Below, piece by piece: positions 40,881-49,366 of a stretch of 64,000 nt of DNA (its first letter is position 1; every line of letters starts with the position of its first letter). Under the pieces are notes generated by a model. That model saw only the letters and a program-made list of their open reading frames with translations, made no database searches and had not been told where the DNA came from. The stretch is from NCBI GenBank assembly GCA_942493055.1, contig OW818680.1, forward strand, positions 2,046,001 through 2,110,000, written 5' to 3'. The stretch is from CAIZQW01 sp942493055. GTDB taxonomy: Bacteria; Verrucomicrobiota; Kiritimatiellia; RFP12; UBA1067. The position numbers were made by a program, and so were the translations under genes.

Positions 40881-41167
40881 TTTAGCATCGAATAGCGCGA
40901 ACCACGCGAATAAATACGAACATCGAACGTCCAACATTGAACATCGAACATTGAACATCGAACATTGTCCCTGGAGGGCGAGGCTGTGGCGAGCCGTCCC
41001 CTGGAATTCTTTTGACAGGATGAACAGGATTTTAAGGATTTGATTAAGCGTTAAAAGTTAAACGTTGAGCGTTAAAAGTTTATATTTTTGGGAACGCTTA
41101 ACGTCCAACGTTTAACGCTTAAGTTTTGTTCAACATTCCACCATTCCCATATTCCACCATTCCAGTG
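40881..41167. repeat. Composite of four micro-repeat types between convergent genes
   Basis: The 300-bp gap contains no gene. In order: TTTAGCATCGAATAGCGCGA repeat (40881-40914); AACATCGAACATTGAACATC repeats (40914-40970); a GC hairpin CCCTGGAGGGCGAGG...GTCCCCTGG; a GTTAAACGTT / AACGTTTAAC hairpin (41044-41125); and ATTCCACCATTCC units (41133-41167). Several of these types occur alone elsewhere in the window. Confidence 0.75.
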
Positions 41168-41175
41168 AAGTTCGC

Positions 41176-42321
41176 TCAGTTAAGCACGTCACGTTCCATC
41201 AGGCGGTAGATGTGGTGGATGCGGGTCAGGGTGTCGGGCAACGGACGATTGCTGAGCAGGCACGCGTACGAATCAGCCTCGGACGGGTGGAACCCGTGGA
41301 GTCCGGGCATGCGTTTGTTGCCCATATAACTGGGCACAATCTGAATGGCGGGATTCATCAGAAAGATGAGATCGCCGTAGATGCGGTCTTCAAAGAATAT
41401 CCCGAGTTGCTTGAGTTCGTCATCGCTGAGCAAGCGTCCCTGGGGATGCTTGGACAGGAGGCCCGTGAGCGCGGTGCGGGCTTTATCCGTCAGCGTCCAG
41501 AAGCGCCCCATGGTGGCATCGTAGAAGGCCACATAATCCTTGCCGTGTGTGAGTCCGAGTTTTTCGACCTCGCTGATCAGATCGTAAGCGCCAGTCGTGT
41601 TGTGAATGCCGTGATCCGTAAAGACATACCAGGAGACCTCTTCGTAGGCTTCTTCCGCTGTTGCGATCGTGTCTCGGATCTGCTGCTCATACCAGTGCAG
41701 CAGCGCTGTGACCTCCGGACCTGCATTGCCCTTGGCATGCATGAGCGCATCCAAGCGTCCCAGGGAGACATACGCGAAGCCGATGGCCTTGTTGCTGAGC
41801 TGCTCGCGCAGCCGCACGAAGCGGGCTTCATCGGACGTGCCGCTCTGATGCACATAATAGGGAATGCCCTTTTCATCCAGCCGGTTAAAGATCGTCTTGC
41901 CTTGGACAAGGCCTTCGTGCCAGATGCTCCGCTTTTCACAGTAATCGAAAAAGGGCAGCATGCGGAAGGGCACATTGTAGATCATGAAGTACCCGGTAAA
42001 CCGGTGCAGCTTCTTGATGAGTTGACTCATCCAATAGCGGACCCGTCCGCGATCAAAGAGGGACTTCGGCAGGATGCTCAAGAAGCGCAACCAGCGGTAG
42101 GGACAGGTGTGCGGCGAATAGTAAAACGAGGACCACATGCGGTGCTCGCTCGGCAGCAGGCCCGAGATGATCGAGGGGTCGCAGGCCGAGGAGTAGCCGA
42201 GAATCGTCTCTAAGCGGCGGGTGTCACGAATTTTATCCTGCAAAAAAAAGCGATTCCGCTGATACACTTCCCACCCGAAGGCATCGATGAAGAAGAAGAG
42301 GCTTATGGATTTTTTTTTCAT
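41176..42321 (-). CDS. Alkaline-phosphatase-superfamily phosphodiesterase/transferase
   Basis: 381 residues. The superfamily's metal sites are visible in order: LFFFIDAFGW (Asp near 14), SSACDPSIISGLLP (Ser nucleophile region), YVSLGRLDALMHAKG (Asp, His), VFTDHGIHN (Asp-His) and GLHGFHPSE (His). This fits nucleotide pyrophosphatase/phosphodiesterase or phosphoglycerol-transferase relatives. No signal peptide or membrane helix, so a cytoplasmic enzyme. It overlaps the nucleotidyltransferase gene by 4 bp, which implies linked function. Substrate unknown. Last gene of the exopolysaccharide run. Confidence 0.7.
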   Translation of the reverse strand: MKKKSISLFFFIDAFGWEVYQRNRFFLQDKIRDTRRLETILGYSSACDPSIISGLLPSEHRMWSSFYYSPHTCPYRWLRFLSILPKSLFDRGRVRYWMSQLIKKLHRFTGYFMIYNVPFRMLPFFDYCEKRSIWHEGLVQGKTIFNRLDEKGIPYYVHQSGTSDEARFVRLREQLSNKAIGFAYVSLGRLDALMHAKGNAGPEVTALLHWYEQQIRDTIATAEEAYEEVSWYVFTDHGIHNTTGAYDLISEVEKLGLTHGKDYVAFYDATMGRFWTLTDKARTALTGLLSKHPQGRLLSDDELKQLGIFFEDRIYGDLIFLMNPAIQIVPSYMGNKRMPGLHGFHPSEADSYACLLSNRPLPDTLTRIHHIYRLMERDVLN

Positions 42322-43451
42322 GAAAACCTTCTTTGTAATTGGAAGAACCGTTGTTCAACCCCTTCGCGATCCGAAGACTGCGCGGCGAAGATACGGCTCG
42401 CCTTCTCAACGTCAACAGGCTCGTCCCCGAGGAGGACCAGCAGGGACAGGTAGAGCCGGGCGCGGGGATGCGCCAGCAACAGGCTGGCATTGCCTGATAA
42501 CGCGGACACGCCAAAGGCTTGGCCGTTTAACAGAAGCGCTTTCCAACTTGGGCATTCGCGTGGCCCCTGTGCGAGCGCCTCTGCATAGGTGGCGATGGCA
42601 CGTCCCGGGTGTCCCAGTCGATGCGACTCATACCAACAGAAAAACTGCCCGAAATAGCGCCGCACACGTTCGTACTCCGCAACAAGATCAAACCCGTCAA
42701 GTGTCGTGCAATCGCCCCACTCTTTGAAGGCAACCGCCCGCTTGAAACACGCAATCAGATACGCGGGGTCAGGCACATCCGAAGCGGCCACGGTTTCGAC
42801 GCGCTTCTTCTTCACCACATAGCTCAGGTCATACGTGCGTAGCAGCAGCAGGGCGCAATCACCAAAGGCCAGGAAAGCCTTGAAGACAAACTTCATGTAC
42901 CGCAGGCGTTCTTCAGGCGTGAGCTCGCGTCCGGTACGGAGCGCCCGCCGGATATCGAGCAACAGCTTGCCGCGGTTCAGAAGCAGGCGCGTGCCTTCAG
43001 AGAGCGGGATTGCATCATGCGCATACTTGGGCATGTCATTCAAGACCTCTGGTTTGCCCCAGATGACTTTGTGCCCGTATCGCATCTCATAGTTGAGCAA
43101 AGAAAACTCAGCACGTTGCAGATCGTTATACGGATAAAGGCATAAATCAACAGGCAGCCCGAGCTGCTGTGAAAGGCTCTGTTCCAACTGGCGCAAGCGG
43201 GCTTGTACACGCATCCGTTGCTGACGCGGCATCGCCACGGAGACCACGACAAAGTCATAGTCATTAAACGGCAACTGCTTGTCGCCGACAATATAGGGCG
43301 TCCCCTCGCTGCGGCCATACCCGCCGATCAAAATCAAGGCTACGCACAGAGGACCATCCTGGGAGGCGGTCAAGGCCTTCACGATGACGGCAAAATCAGC
43401 ATCCAGCTTGGCATCAAACGCCGCTGAGCCCAGTAGCGAATATTGACTCAT
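42318..43451 (-). CDS. Nucleotidyltransferase-domain protein
   Basis: 377 residues. The N-terminal 120 residues carry a polymerase-beta-type nucleotidyltransferase signature: LIGGYGRSEGTP followed by FNDYDFVVV (hG[GS] and DxD motifs) and a third acidic strand near GLPVDLCLYPY. The remaining 250 residues are mostly helical with no recognised domain. It may transfer a nucleotide to a small molecule or protein. Its start follows the GT2 gene by 14 bp and its stop overlaps the phosphodiesterase-like gene by 4 bp, so the pair may add and remove the same group. Confidence 0.65.
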   Translation of the reverse strand: MSQYSLLGSAAFDAKLDADFAVIVKALTASQDGPLCVALILIGGYGRSEGTPYIVGDKQLPFNDYDFVVVSVAMPRQQRMRVQARLRQLEQSLSQQLGLPVDLCLYPYNDLQRAEFSLLNYEMRYGHKVIWGKPEVLNDMPKYAHDAIPLSEGTRLLLNRGKLLLDIRRALRTGRELTPEERLRYMKFVFKAFLAFGDCALLLLRTYDLSYVVKKKRVETVAASDVPDPAYLIACFKRAVAFKEWGDCTTLDGFDLVAEYERVRRYFGQFFCWYESHRLGHPGRAIATYAEALAQGPRECPSWKALLLNGQAFGVSALSGNASLLLAHPRARLYLSLLVLLGDEPVDVEKASRIFAAQSSDREGVEQRFFQLQRRFS

Positions 43452-43465
43452 ACAGCACTGTTTCC

Positions 43466-44338
43466 TTAAGATTTTTTCCGTGTATCACCATGCGCTGAGC
43501 GCTTGCTTGCCAGAGCCTCTGCCTTGAGCCCGTTATGAAGGGCGACATGGATGACAACCCTGTAGGCCACATTGTAAGGGATCGTCCAGAGCTTCAGGCG
43601 GGAGCAGGTGTAGAATCCGTCACGCACGAGTTCGCGCAAGCAGGAGAGCGTCTGCGCAAAGCCATTTGGCAAGCGGTCATAGATGCGATGGTACGTTTGA
43701 CCGTGGCGGTATTTTTTACGATAGAGTTCTTTGAGCGTGTAATTGTGGGAGTGTTCAACCTCCGAGTCGAGTACAAGCTGAAAGCGGGCGCCCTCTTTGC
43801 GGCACTCTTTTGCCCAGGCCAGATCTTCAGCGTAGCCGGATTCCGGAAACTTGATGCGCTCCCAGAGGGAGCGTTTGAAGGCGCAGGCCACGGCAGAGAA
43901 GAAATCTTCATTCTCCTGTTTGATGTTCCGCGGATCATAGGCGCGGCGGTAATCATAGCCCACCATGAAATAGGCATCGGGACGCGCCCACTGCTTGCTC
44001 ATGGTCGCGTCAGCGGTTCCGTCGAGGATGGGACGCAGGAGGCGCTCCAGCCAAAATTCATTCACCGGGATGCCATCGGCATTGAGAAACACGATCACCT
44101 CTGCGCTTGTCCGCGCGATCATATCGTTCAGGACCTTCCCCGGGATGTAAGCGCCCGGAGGGATCTGGGTCAGCCGGTCTGGACAGACCCGCCGTACAAC
44201 CTCCAGCGTACCATCCGTCGAGCCCGAGTCCACCGCATAGAGCGTGTAATCCTGATAGGTCTGCTGGGCCAGACGTTCCAGTGCCGTGATGACATACGGC
44301 ATCTCATTCTTCGAACGCATGATGATTGCACACGACAT
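43466..44338 (-). CDS. GT2 family glycosyltransferase
   Basis: 290 residues, GT-A type: AIIMRSKNEMPYVITALERL, VDSGSTDGTLEV, FLNADGIPVN (DxD equivalent) and the acceptor-site block ESGYAEDLAWAKECRKEG. Resembles rhamnosyl- or other inverting transferases of polysaccharide clusters. One short hydrophobic stretch near the C-terminus could associate with membrane. Starts 6 bp after the neighbouring GT4 gene. Confidence 0.85.
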   Translation of the reverse strand: MSCAIIMRSKNEMPYVITALERLAQQTYQDYTLYAVDSGSTDGTLEVVRRVCPDRLTQIPPGAYIPGKVLNDMIARTSAEVIVFLNADGIPVNEFWLERLLRPILDGTADATMSKQWARPDAYFMVGYDYRRAYDPRNIKQENEDFFSAVACAFKRSLWERIKFPESGYAEDLAWAKECRKEGARFQLVLDSEVEHSHNYTLKELYRKKYRHGQTYHRIYDRLPNGFAQTLSCLRELVRDGFYTCSRLKLWTIPYNVAYRVVIHVALHNGLKAEALASKRSAHGDTRKKS

Positions 44339-44344
44339 AATGAC

Positions 44345-45484
44345 CTATCCCCTTTCGTTCACGGCTTGATAGACAGACATGACCTGCTTCGCGGTCTCTT
44401 CCCATTTGAAACGCGCGGCATACGCGATGCCCCGCGCGGAGAGCGCAGCGCTCTTGCCGATCCGCAACGCCTGCTCCAGTGCGCCGGCAATGGCCTCCAC
44501 ATCCAGCGGATCAAAGGTCGGAACCCAATCCTCGGCGAGCTCTTTCATGGAGGACGTGTTGGAGCAAATCACAGATGCGCCGCATGACATTGCCTCGACA
44601 ATCGGAAAGCCGAACCCTTCAAAAAGCGAGGGATAGGCCATGACTTCGCAAGCCGAATAAAAAAGCGGGATATCCGCCAGCGGTGTAAACCCAGTAAACA
44701 CAATATCCTTCGCCACTGGACTGCGCGCGGCATACTCCTTGACGACTTCGGCTCCGTTCCAGTCGGCGCCCACCAGGACCAGCTTCAGCTCTGAGGGTTG
44801 CCGCGCCTTGAGTTGCTCAAAGGCCTGAAGCAGACGCAAATGATTTTTGGCAGGATGTTCCACGCGCGAAACATAGACGATAAACGGAGACTCTAAACCA
44901 TATTTGGTTTTGAGCTGCTGGCGGCACTCCGCGAGGGGGAGCGGTTGATAGGCCTGCCGATTAATACCGGAGTAGATCACGGAAATCCGCTCTTTCGGAT
45001 AGCCGATCAAATTGACCAGATCCGCCGCTGTGAAATGGCTCACGGTGATCACATGATCCGCCCGCCGGATCAGACTCGGAACAATACGCCGGTTGAAAAA
45101 CATCCGGGCCGCATCATACTTGTTATCCATGTGCAGCGTTGCTAAATCATGGACCGTGGCCACGACCTTGGTGCCTTTGACAAAGGGCAGACGCCGGTAG
45201 CTCGGAATATGGACGAGGTCGTAAGCCTCGCGCCGTGCGAGTCCGGGCAGGGCGAGATTATGCCAGAGAATATTCGGCACGGGCTTGCTCAGGGCATCTG
45301 AAATAAGGGTCTTATGAAAACGCGGGAAGCCATCGCGGATCAGCTTTTGATCCGCGTTCGGAAGCAGGAGGTCGTAGGTATTCATTGTGTCCACCTCTTG
45401 CAGTGTCTGCAGCAGGTTGACAACATACGATGCCACGCCAGTGCGTCCGCCTTGAAGGACGCAGGCTGAGAAACCTATCTTCAT
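44345..45484 (-). CDS. GT4 family glycosyltransferase
   Basis: 379 residues, GT-B fold. N-domain starts MKIGFSACVLQGGRTGVASY; C-domain has FIVYVSRVEHPAKNHLRLLQ, LVLVGADWNG, and the retaining GT4 E-x7-E motif PSLFEGFGFPIVEAMSCGAS. Uses a nucleotide sugar, retaining mechanism; specificity unknown. Its start overlaps the upstream GT4 gene by 4 bp (ATGA). Confidence 0.9.
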   Translation of the reverse strand: MKIGFSACVLQGGRTGVASYVVNLLQTLQEVDTMNTYDLLLPNADQKLIRDGFPRFHKTLISDALSKPVPNILWHNLALPGLARREAYDLVHIPSYRRLPFVKGTKVVATVHDLATLHMDNKYDAARMFFNRRIVPSLIRRADHVITVSHFTAADLVNLIGYPKERISVIYSGINRQAYQPLPLAECRQQLKTKYGLESPFIVYVSRVEHPAKNHLRLLQAFEQLKARQPSELKLVLVGADWNGAEVVKEYAARSPVAKDIVFTGFTPLADIPLFYSACEVMAYPSLFEGFGFPIVEAMSCGASVICSNTSSMKELAEDWVPTFDPLDVEAIAGALEQALRIGKSAALSARGIAYAARFKWEETAKQVMSVYQAVNERG

Positions 45485-46782
45485 GTGCGACTCCTCCTTG
45501 TTGCGTGCCGCTGCCGGGCGAGCGCATAAATGGTGCGCATCTGTCGCGCCACGGCTCCCCAGTCATAACGCATGACTTCTTGTCCGGCCTGTTCTTTCAA
45601 GCGCTGGTGCAACGCGGGTTCCTCCGCCAGCCGGGTCAGGTGCTCCAACAGCTCCGTCTCGTTGTCCTTCTCAAACAAGAGGATGTCTTCGCCCTCATGG
45701 GTGAAGCCGGGAATGCCTCCAATACGCGTGGCGATGACAGGGACGCCAGAGGCCCAGGCTTCCAGGATGACGATGCCAAACGGCTCATGCACGGTCGGCA
45801 GGACAAATATATCTGCAGCTTTATAAGCCGAAGGGAGTAACGGGTCGTCCGGATTGAACCCGGGGATCAGAAGGACACGCTCCTCCAGCCCGGCCTGCTT
45901 GACCGCCTCAAGCACACGTGTCCGGTAATCCTCCACCGTCACCGCGCCGATCAGGACCAGCTTCCACTCCGGGTGCTGCGATGCAAAGCGGGCAAACGCT
46001 CTGACGAGCAGCAGCTGGTTCTTCTGATAGTCAATGCGCGATACACAGAGGATACATTTCTCTCCGGGCTTTAACCCAACATGCTGTCTGAATAACGTTC
46101 CCTCCGCTGAACGGAAAAGCTCCGTATTCACGCCATTGGGCACGTAATGCGCTTTGTCACCGTAGCGTTGTGCGATGGCGGCATGTTCATCACGTCCGAC
46201 GCAGATGATCGCATCGGCATCGTCCAGTACCCGGCGCGCCCCCAGGAGCCACCCAAAGACCTTGCCCCACTCCGGCTTGCCCCGGAAGGGGTCTTGCATC
46301 TGGCGCGACTGCTCCTCTGGAAGGGTCAGATACCCCCCGTGAATACTCACCACATAGGGGATGCCTCGGAGCCGGGCCACGGTCCGGGCGATCCCGCCCA
46401 GACGATGCTGCACATGCGCATGGATCAGCGAAAGGCCTCTTTCCCGCAACAGCGCCCAGAAGAGTCCGAAGGAGATCGGGCTTCCCCCTTTCAGCCTCAA
46501 CTTCCCTTTGGCTTCCTCGCTGAGAAACAACCAGGGGAAGATATAGCGGAAGCGATGTACAGGGACGGACTGAAAGACCTCTGTGCCGGGATGCACAAAC
46601 ATATCGGTGCAGAACACGGGATTTTCGATACCGCATCGGATACCCTCTTTGGCGAGATTGAAAACAACGCTCTCCGTGCCTCCCCATTTCTGCGGCACAA
46701 ACCGGCGCATGACATGAGCCACTTTGCCGGTGCACTCAGCAGGGCCTTCTTGTTCCAGACACGTAGGACCGGGTGACTTCAT
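45481..46782 (-). CDS. GT4 family glycosyltransferase
   Basis: 433 residues, GT-B. N-domain glycine loop RRFVPQKWGGTESVVFNLAK, IHAHVQHRLGG; C-domain ILCVSRIDYQKNQLLLVRAF, VLIGAVTVEDYRTRV and PTVHEPFGIVILEAWASGVP (E-x7-E). A 20-residue polar extension precedes the fold. Begins 1 bp after the WecG-type gene ends. Donor and acceptor unknown. Confidence 0.9.
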   Translation of the reverse strand: MKSPGPTCLEQEGPAECTGKVAHVMRRFVPQKWGGTESVVFNLAKEGIRCGIENPVFCTDMFVHPGTEVFQSVPVHRFRYIFPWLFLSEEAKGKLRLKGGSPISFGLFWALLRERGLSLIHAHVQHRLGGIARTVARLRGIPYVVSIHGGYLTLPEEQSRQMQDPFRGKPEWGKVFGWLLGARRVLDDADAIICVGRDEHAAIAQRYGDKAHYVPNGVNTELFRSAEGTLFRQHVGLKPGEKCILCVSRIDYQKNQLLLVRAFARFASQHPEWKLVLIGAVTVEDYRTRVLEAVKQAGLEERVLLIPGFNPDDPLLPSAYKAADIFVLPTVHEPFGIVILEAWASGVPVIATRIGGIPGFTHEGEDILLFEKDNETELLEHLTRLAEEPALHQRLKEQAGQEVMRYDWGAVARQMRTIYALARQRHATRRSRT

Positions 46783-46783
46783 A

Positions 46784-48283
46784 TTATGCGCGCCTTTCAG
46801 CTTCGTGTTGCGCCCCGAGGAAGAGGCTGTCGAGTCTCGCGATCTTTAGTGTTTGCAAGGCTGCGCCGTGAAAGCCAACGCACTGGAAGAGCAGGCCTGC
46901 CTGTGCTGTCCGGACTCTGATGCCATTCAAGAACCCGAGCGCGGCGCTATCCATGAACTCCAGCGCCGCCGCCTCCAGCGTCACGCCCTTCAGGTGTTGC
47001 TGCTCCACCAAATGCCAGGCCTCTTCGACTTTTGTTCTGCACGCCTCCAAGCCGGTCACGGTTAACTCTGTCGGCAGGGTCACCAGCAGGCATCCGTTCA
47101 TGACACTGCACAGCTCGCGCTTCTCTTCGCGGCCCTGTTGTTTCCGGAGTGCTTCAAGGATCTCTTCAAGGCGCCCGGCTGTATGGAGATAATGCTCCAG
47201 CCTGTAGAAGCGGAAGGCCTTGGCGACACGCGGATGGCTCGCCAAGACGTAAAACTGACGCCCCTGCGCGCGGCAGGTCCGGCTCGCCTCCACCAGCGCG
47301 CCCAGTTCGAGAATCGTCAGCCACGGACGCTGCTCAAGGTCGATCACCAGCGCGTTGACCCCGGCTTCGGCTGCGCAGGCGCTGCAGAAAGCCGCCACCG
47401 CGCCATCGTCCGCAAGTCCGGGGAAGATGATCCGCTTGGCCTGAAGGCTTGCCAGCACGTCACAGTCCGCCGGACTGAGGGGCGCCTGGGCCGGCGCGCC
47501 GCTCGGACCGAAGCGCACCAGCAGCAGTTTGAGTAAGGCGACTGCAAAGAAAAAGATATTGGAGACATACCGCTTGAAGAGGCGGGGCGGATCAGAGAGC
47601 ATGCGCCACAGCCACTCCAACGCGCATTTCTGGATGAAGCGCGGAGCACGTTTCTGGGTGCCTGCCAAAAAATCCAAGGAGCCGCCGATGCCGATCGAGA
47701 CAGGGACCTGCCATTGACGGATATGCATATTGACCCATTTTTCCTGCTTCGGCGCACCGAACGCCACGAGCAGGATATCTGGCCGGGCCGCCTCCAGCTT
47801 CGCGAGGATTTCAGCATTGTTCATGTCCAGCACATCGGCCTTTGGAGGCGAATAGCAGCCCGCGATCCGCAGGCCGGGGTAACGCTGCACCAGATGCGCT
47901 GTCGCCTTTTCAGCCACGCCCGGCGCACCGCCCAGGCCGTACAGGCTGAACCCCTCGCGCGCGCAGAGCTCGGCAAAGCGCGGCACCAGGTCACTGCCGG
48001 TCACCCGCTCTTTCAGGCCAAAGCCCATCACGCGGGAGAGCCAGACAATCGGGATACCGTCCGCGACCACCAAGTCCGCCTCCAGGAGGATCCGCTGTTG
48101 TTCCGGATCACGCCAGGCCTGCATGATAAAATCCATATTGGCGGTCGCGATATATCCGGGGCGACGCGCTTTCACACGCTGCTTGACCCACTCCACGACA
48201 TCCCCGAACGAGACATCCTGAAAGGGAATACCCAGCACCACCACTGTCCGTAACGTACCGCCCTGCACTGCTTTTTCAGACAT
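46784..48283 (-). CDS. WecG/TagA/CpsF-type GT26 fused to two STAS-like domains
   Basis: 499 residues from ATG 48283 (GCGGGAGAAAATA). Residues 1-240 are a GT26 transferase: YIATANMDFIMQAWRDPE, VVADGIPIVWLSRVMGFGLK, GSDLVPRF, FGAPKQEKW and GIGGSLDFLAGTQKRAPRF. GT26 enzymes usually add the second sugar to a polyprenyl-diphosphate primer. A membrane-associated stretch (FFFAVALLKLLLVRFG) follows. Residues about 275-385 and 395-490 each resemble STAS/anti-anti-sigma folds (LVIDLEQRPWLTILELGAL; GVTLEAAALEFMDSAALGFL). The second keeps the Asp-Ser of a phosphorylatable STAS loop (FMDSAAL). That suggests control of polysaccharide synthesis by a kinase/phosphatase switch. Confidence 0.8.
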   Translation of the reverse strand: MSEKAVQGGTLRTVVVLGIPFQDVSFGDVVEWVKQRVKARRPGYIATANMDFIMQAWRDPEQQRILLEADLVVADGIPIVWLSRVMGFGLKERVTGSDLVPRFAELCAREGFSLYGLGGAPGVAEKATAHLVQRYPGLRIAGCYSPPKADVLDMNNAEILAKLEAARPDILLVAFGAPKQEKWVNMHIRQWQVPVSIGIGGSLDFLAGTQKRAPRFIQKCALEWLWRMLSDPPRLFKRYVSNIFFFAVALLKLLLVRFGPSGAPAQAPLSPADCDVLASLQAKRIIFPGLADDGAVAAFCSACAAEAGVNALVIDLEQRPWLTILELGALVEASRTCRAQGRQFYVLASHPRVAKAFRFYRLEHYLHTAGRLEEILEALRKQQGREEKRELCSVMNGCLLVTLPTELTVTGLEACRTKVEEAWHLVEQQHLKGVTLEAAALEFMDSAALGFLNGIRVRTAQAGLLFQCVGFHGAALQTLKIARLDSLFLGAQHEAERRA

Positions 48284-48577
48284 TATTTTCTCCCGCAATT
48301 ATGGGCTTTATTTAGTGTGCTAAAGAATGCCACAACGAGACGAAAGAGTCAAGTGCGCAGGGTGCAGCAGGTGCGAGTTGTTTGTGAGAGGCCTTCGACA
48401 CAGATGTAACACGTGTCATCATGCGAGCGAGTATACCTGTTTTTGTCTTGCGCATTCAAGACGACATTTTCCTGAAACAACCGGGTCTCGCAAGTACCGA
48501 GACGACTCACTGCAATCTCAATTGTAGAATATAGATCCACGGCCCCTCTCCATCTTCTACGGGTTCACTGCGTCATT

Positions 48578-48967
48578 TCATGGCTTGACTCGAAGACCAG
48601 GGACATGGTTAAAATGTTTGTCGTACGTGATGAGAATGGCCCCTTGCTCAAGCGTCTGCGCAGCAATCCAAAGATCGTTCACAGGGATGGGATGCCCCGC
48701 TTTACGCAAGGCAGCCACCAAGCGTCCATAATAATCGGATGTCTCGGCTGTCACAGGCAATATCTCCACTGTAGGTTTTGATAATAACGTGTCCAGATTC
48801 GCTTGGTTTTCGCGAACCTTACTCCCCATATAGAAACCTGCCTGCAACTCCCCAATAACAACAGTGGACATACACACCCGTTCAGCCACGGCTAGATAAT
48901 CTAATATCTGTGAATCCCCGTTAAATAGAGCCGAAACAGCATTTGTGTCGAGCAGAACGGTTTTCAT
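48578..48967 (-). CDS. vapC: VapC/FitB-type PIN-domain toxin
   Basis: 129 residues with the acidic PIN triad in place: LLDTNAVSALF (first Asp), VIGELQAGF (Glu), VNDLWIAAQT (Asp) and ITYDKHFNHV near the end. VapC toxins cut tRNA or rRNA. Start at 48967 overlaps the antitoxin stop by ATGA; a GTG two codons upstream is possible. The 279-bp gap before the GT26 gene has nothing recognised. Confidence 0.9.
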   Translation of the reverse strand: MKTVLLDTNAVSALFNGDSQILDYLAVAERVCMSTVVIGELQAGFYMGSKVRENQANLDTLLSKPTVEILPVTAETSDYYGRLVAALRKAGHPIPVNDLWIAAQTLEQGAILITYDKHFNHVPGLRVKP

Positions 48968-49221
48968 TTCCACATGCCCTCATCGACTTCCGAAAAACAG
49001 GCCGTGTTCTTTTCGAACTCGCGAACCTCTTTATCAGACCACACCCCGCAAAGCGCGACAAAATCATCCCGATGGTCTTTCGTGCGTGGCGTTGTGATCC
49101 CCAAAGCTGAGGACAACAACTCTTTCACCGATTGATTCAGACTCTTCTGTTGTTCCAGCGCATAAGCCTTCAGCTTGCGTGAAAGTGTTGTGTCCAAAGC
49201 ATGGACGGTCAGTGTTGTCAT
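48964..49221 (-). CDS. vapB: VapB/FitA-type antitoxin
   Basis: 85 residues. N-terminal ribbon-helix-helix fold (TLTVHALDTTLSRKLKAYAL, SLNQSVKELLSSAL) binds DNA; the acidic, aromatic tail (WSDKEVREFEKNTACFSEVD) should wrap the toxin. CAGGAGGAATAGCT precedes the start. The complex is expected to repress the promoter directly upstream. Confidence 0.85.
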   Translation of the reverse strand: MTTLTVHALDTTLSRKLKAYALEQQKSLNQSVKELLSSALGITTPRTKDHRDDFVALCGVWSDKEVREFEKNTACFSEVDEGMWK

Positions 49222-49237
49222 AGCTATTCCTCCTGAT

Positions 49238-49282
49238 GAGTCATTTGTGATTCATTATGACTCAACTATGATTCTTCGTCAA
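49238..49282 (-). promoter_or_regulatory. vapBC promoter and operator
   Basis: Minus-strand TTGACG (49282-49277), 17-base spacer, CATAAT (49259-49254). GAGTCAT at 49238-49244 and ATGACTC at 49257-49263 form a 7-bp inverted repeat with a 12-base spacer overlapping the -10 box, a fitting site for the ribbon-helix-helix antitoxin. Confidence 0.7.
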
Positions 49283-49332
49283 GTGCGGAATGTTGAACTG
49301 CCCCGAGTCCATCGCACCCGGTCCCGCGCTTT

Positions 49333-49366
49333 TTTTGCATCGAATACCGCGAACCGCTCGAATGAG
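49333..49366. repeat. Dispersed GCATCGAATACCGCGAACC repeat
   Basis: Fourth copy of the repeat found at 7426, 23382 and 40881, in the 568-bp gap 49222-49790. The rest of this gap has GC-rich self-complementary pieces (CCGGCGGGCAAGATGCCCGC) and no gene that I can support. Confidence 0.6.

Noticed and set aside
48349..48540. 63-residue Cys-containing frames on both strands between the GT26 and vapC genes
   Set aside because: No start signal and no recognisable domain; frames on both strands are mutually exclusive.
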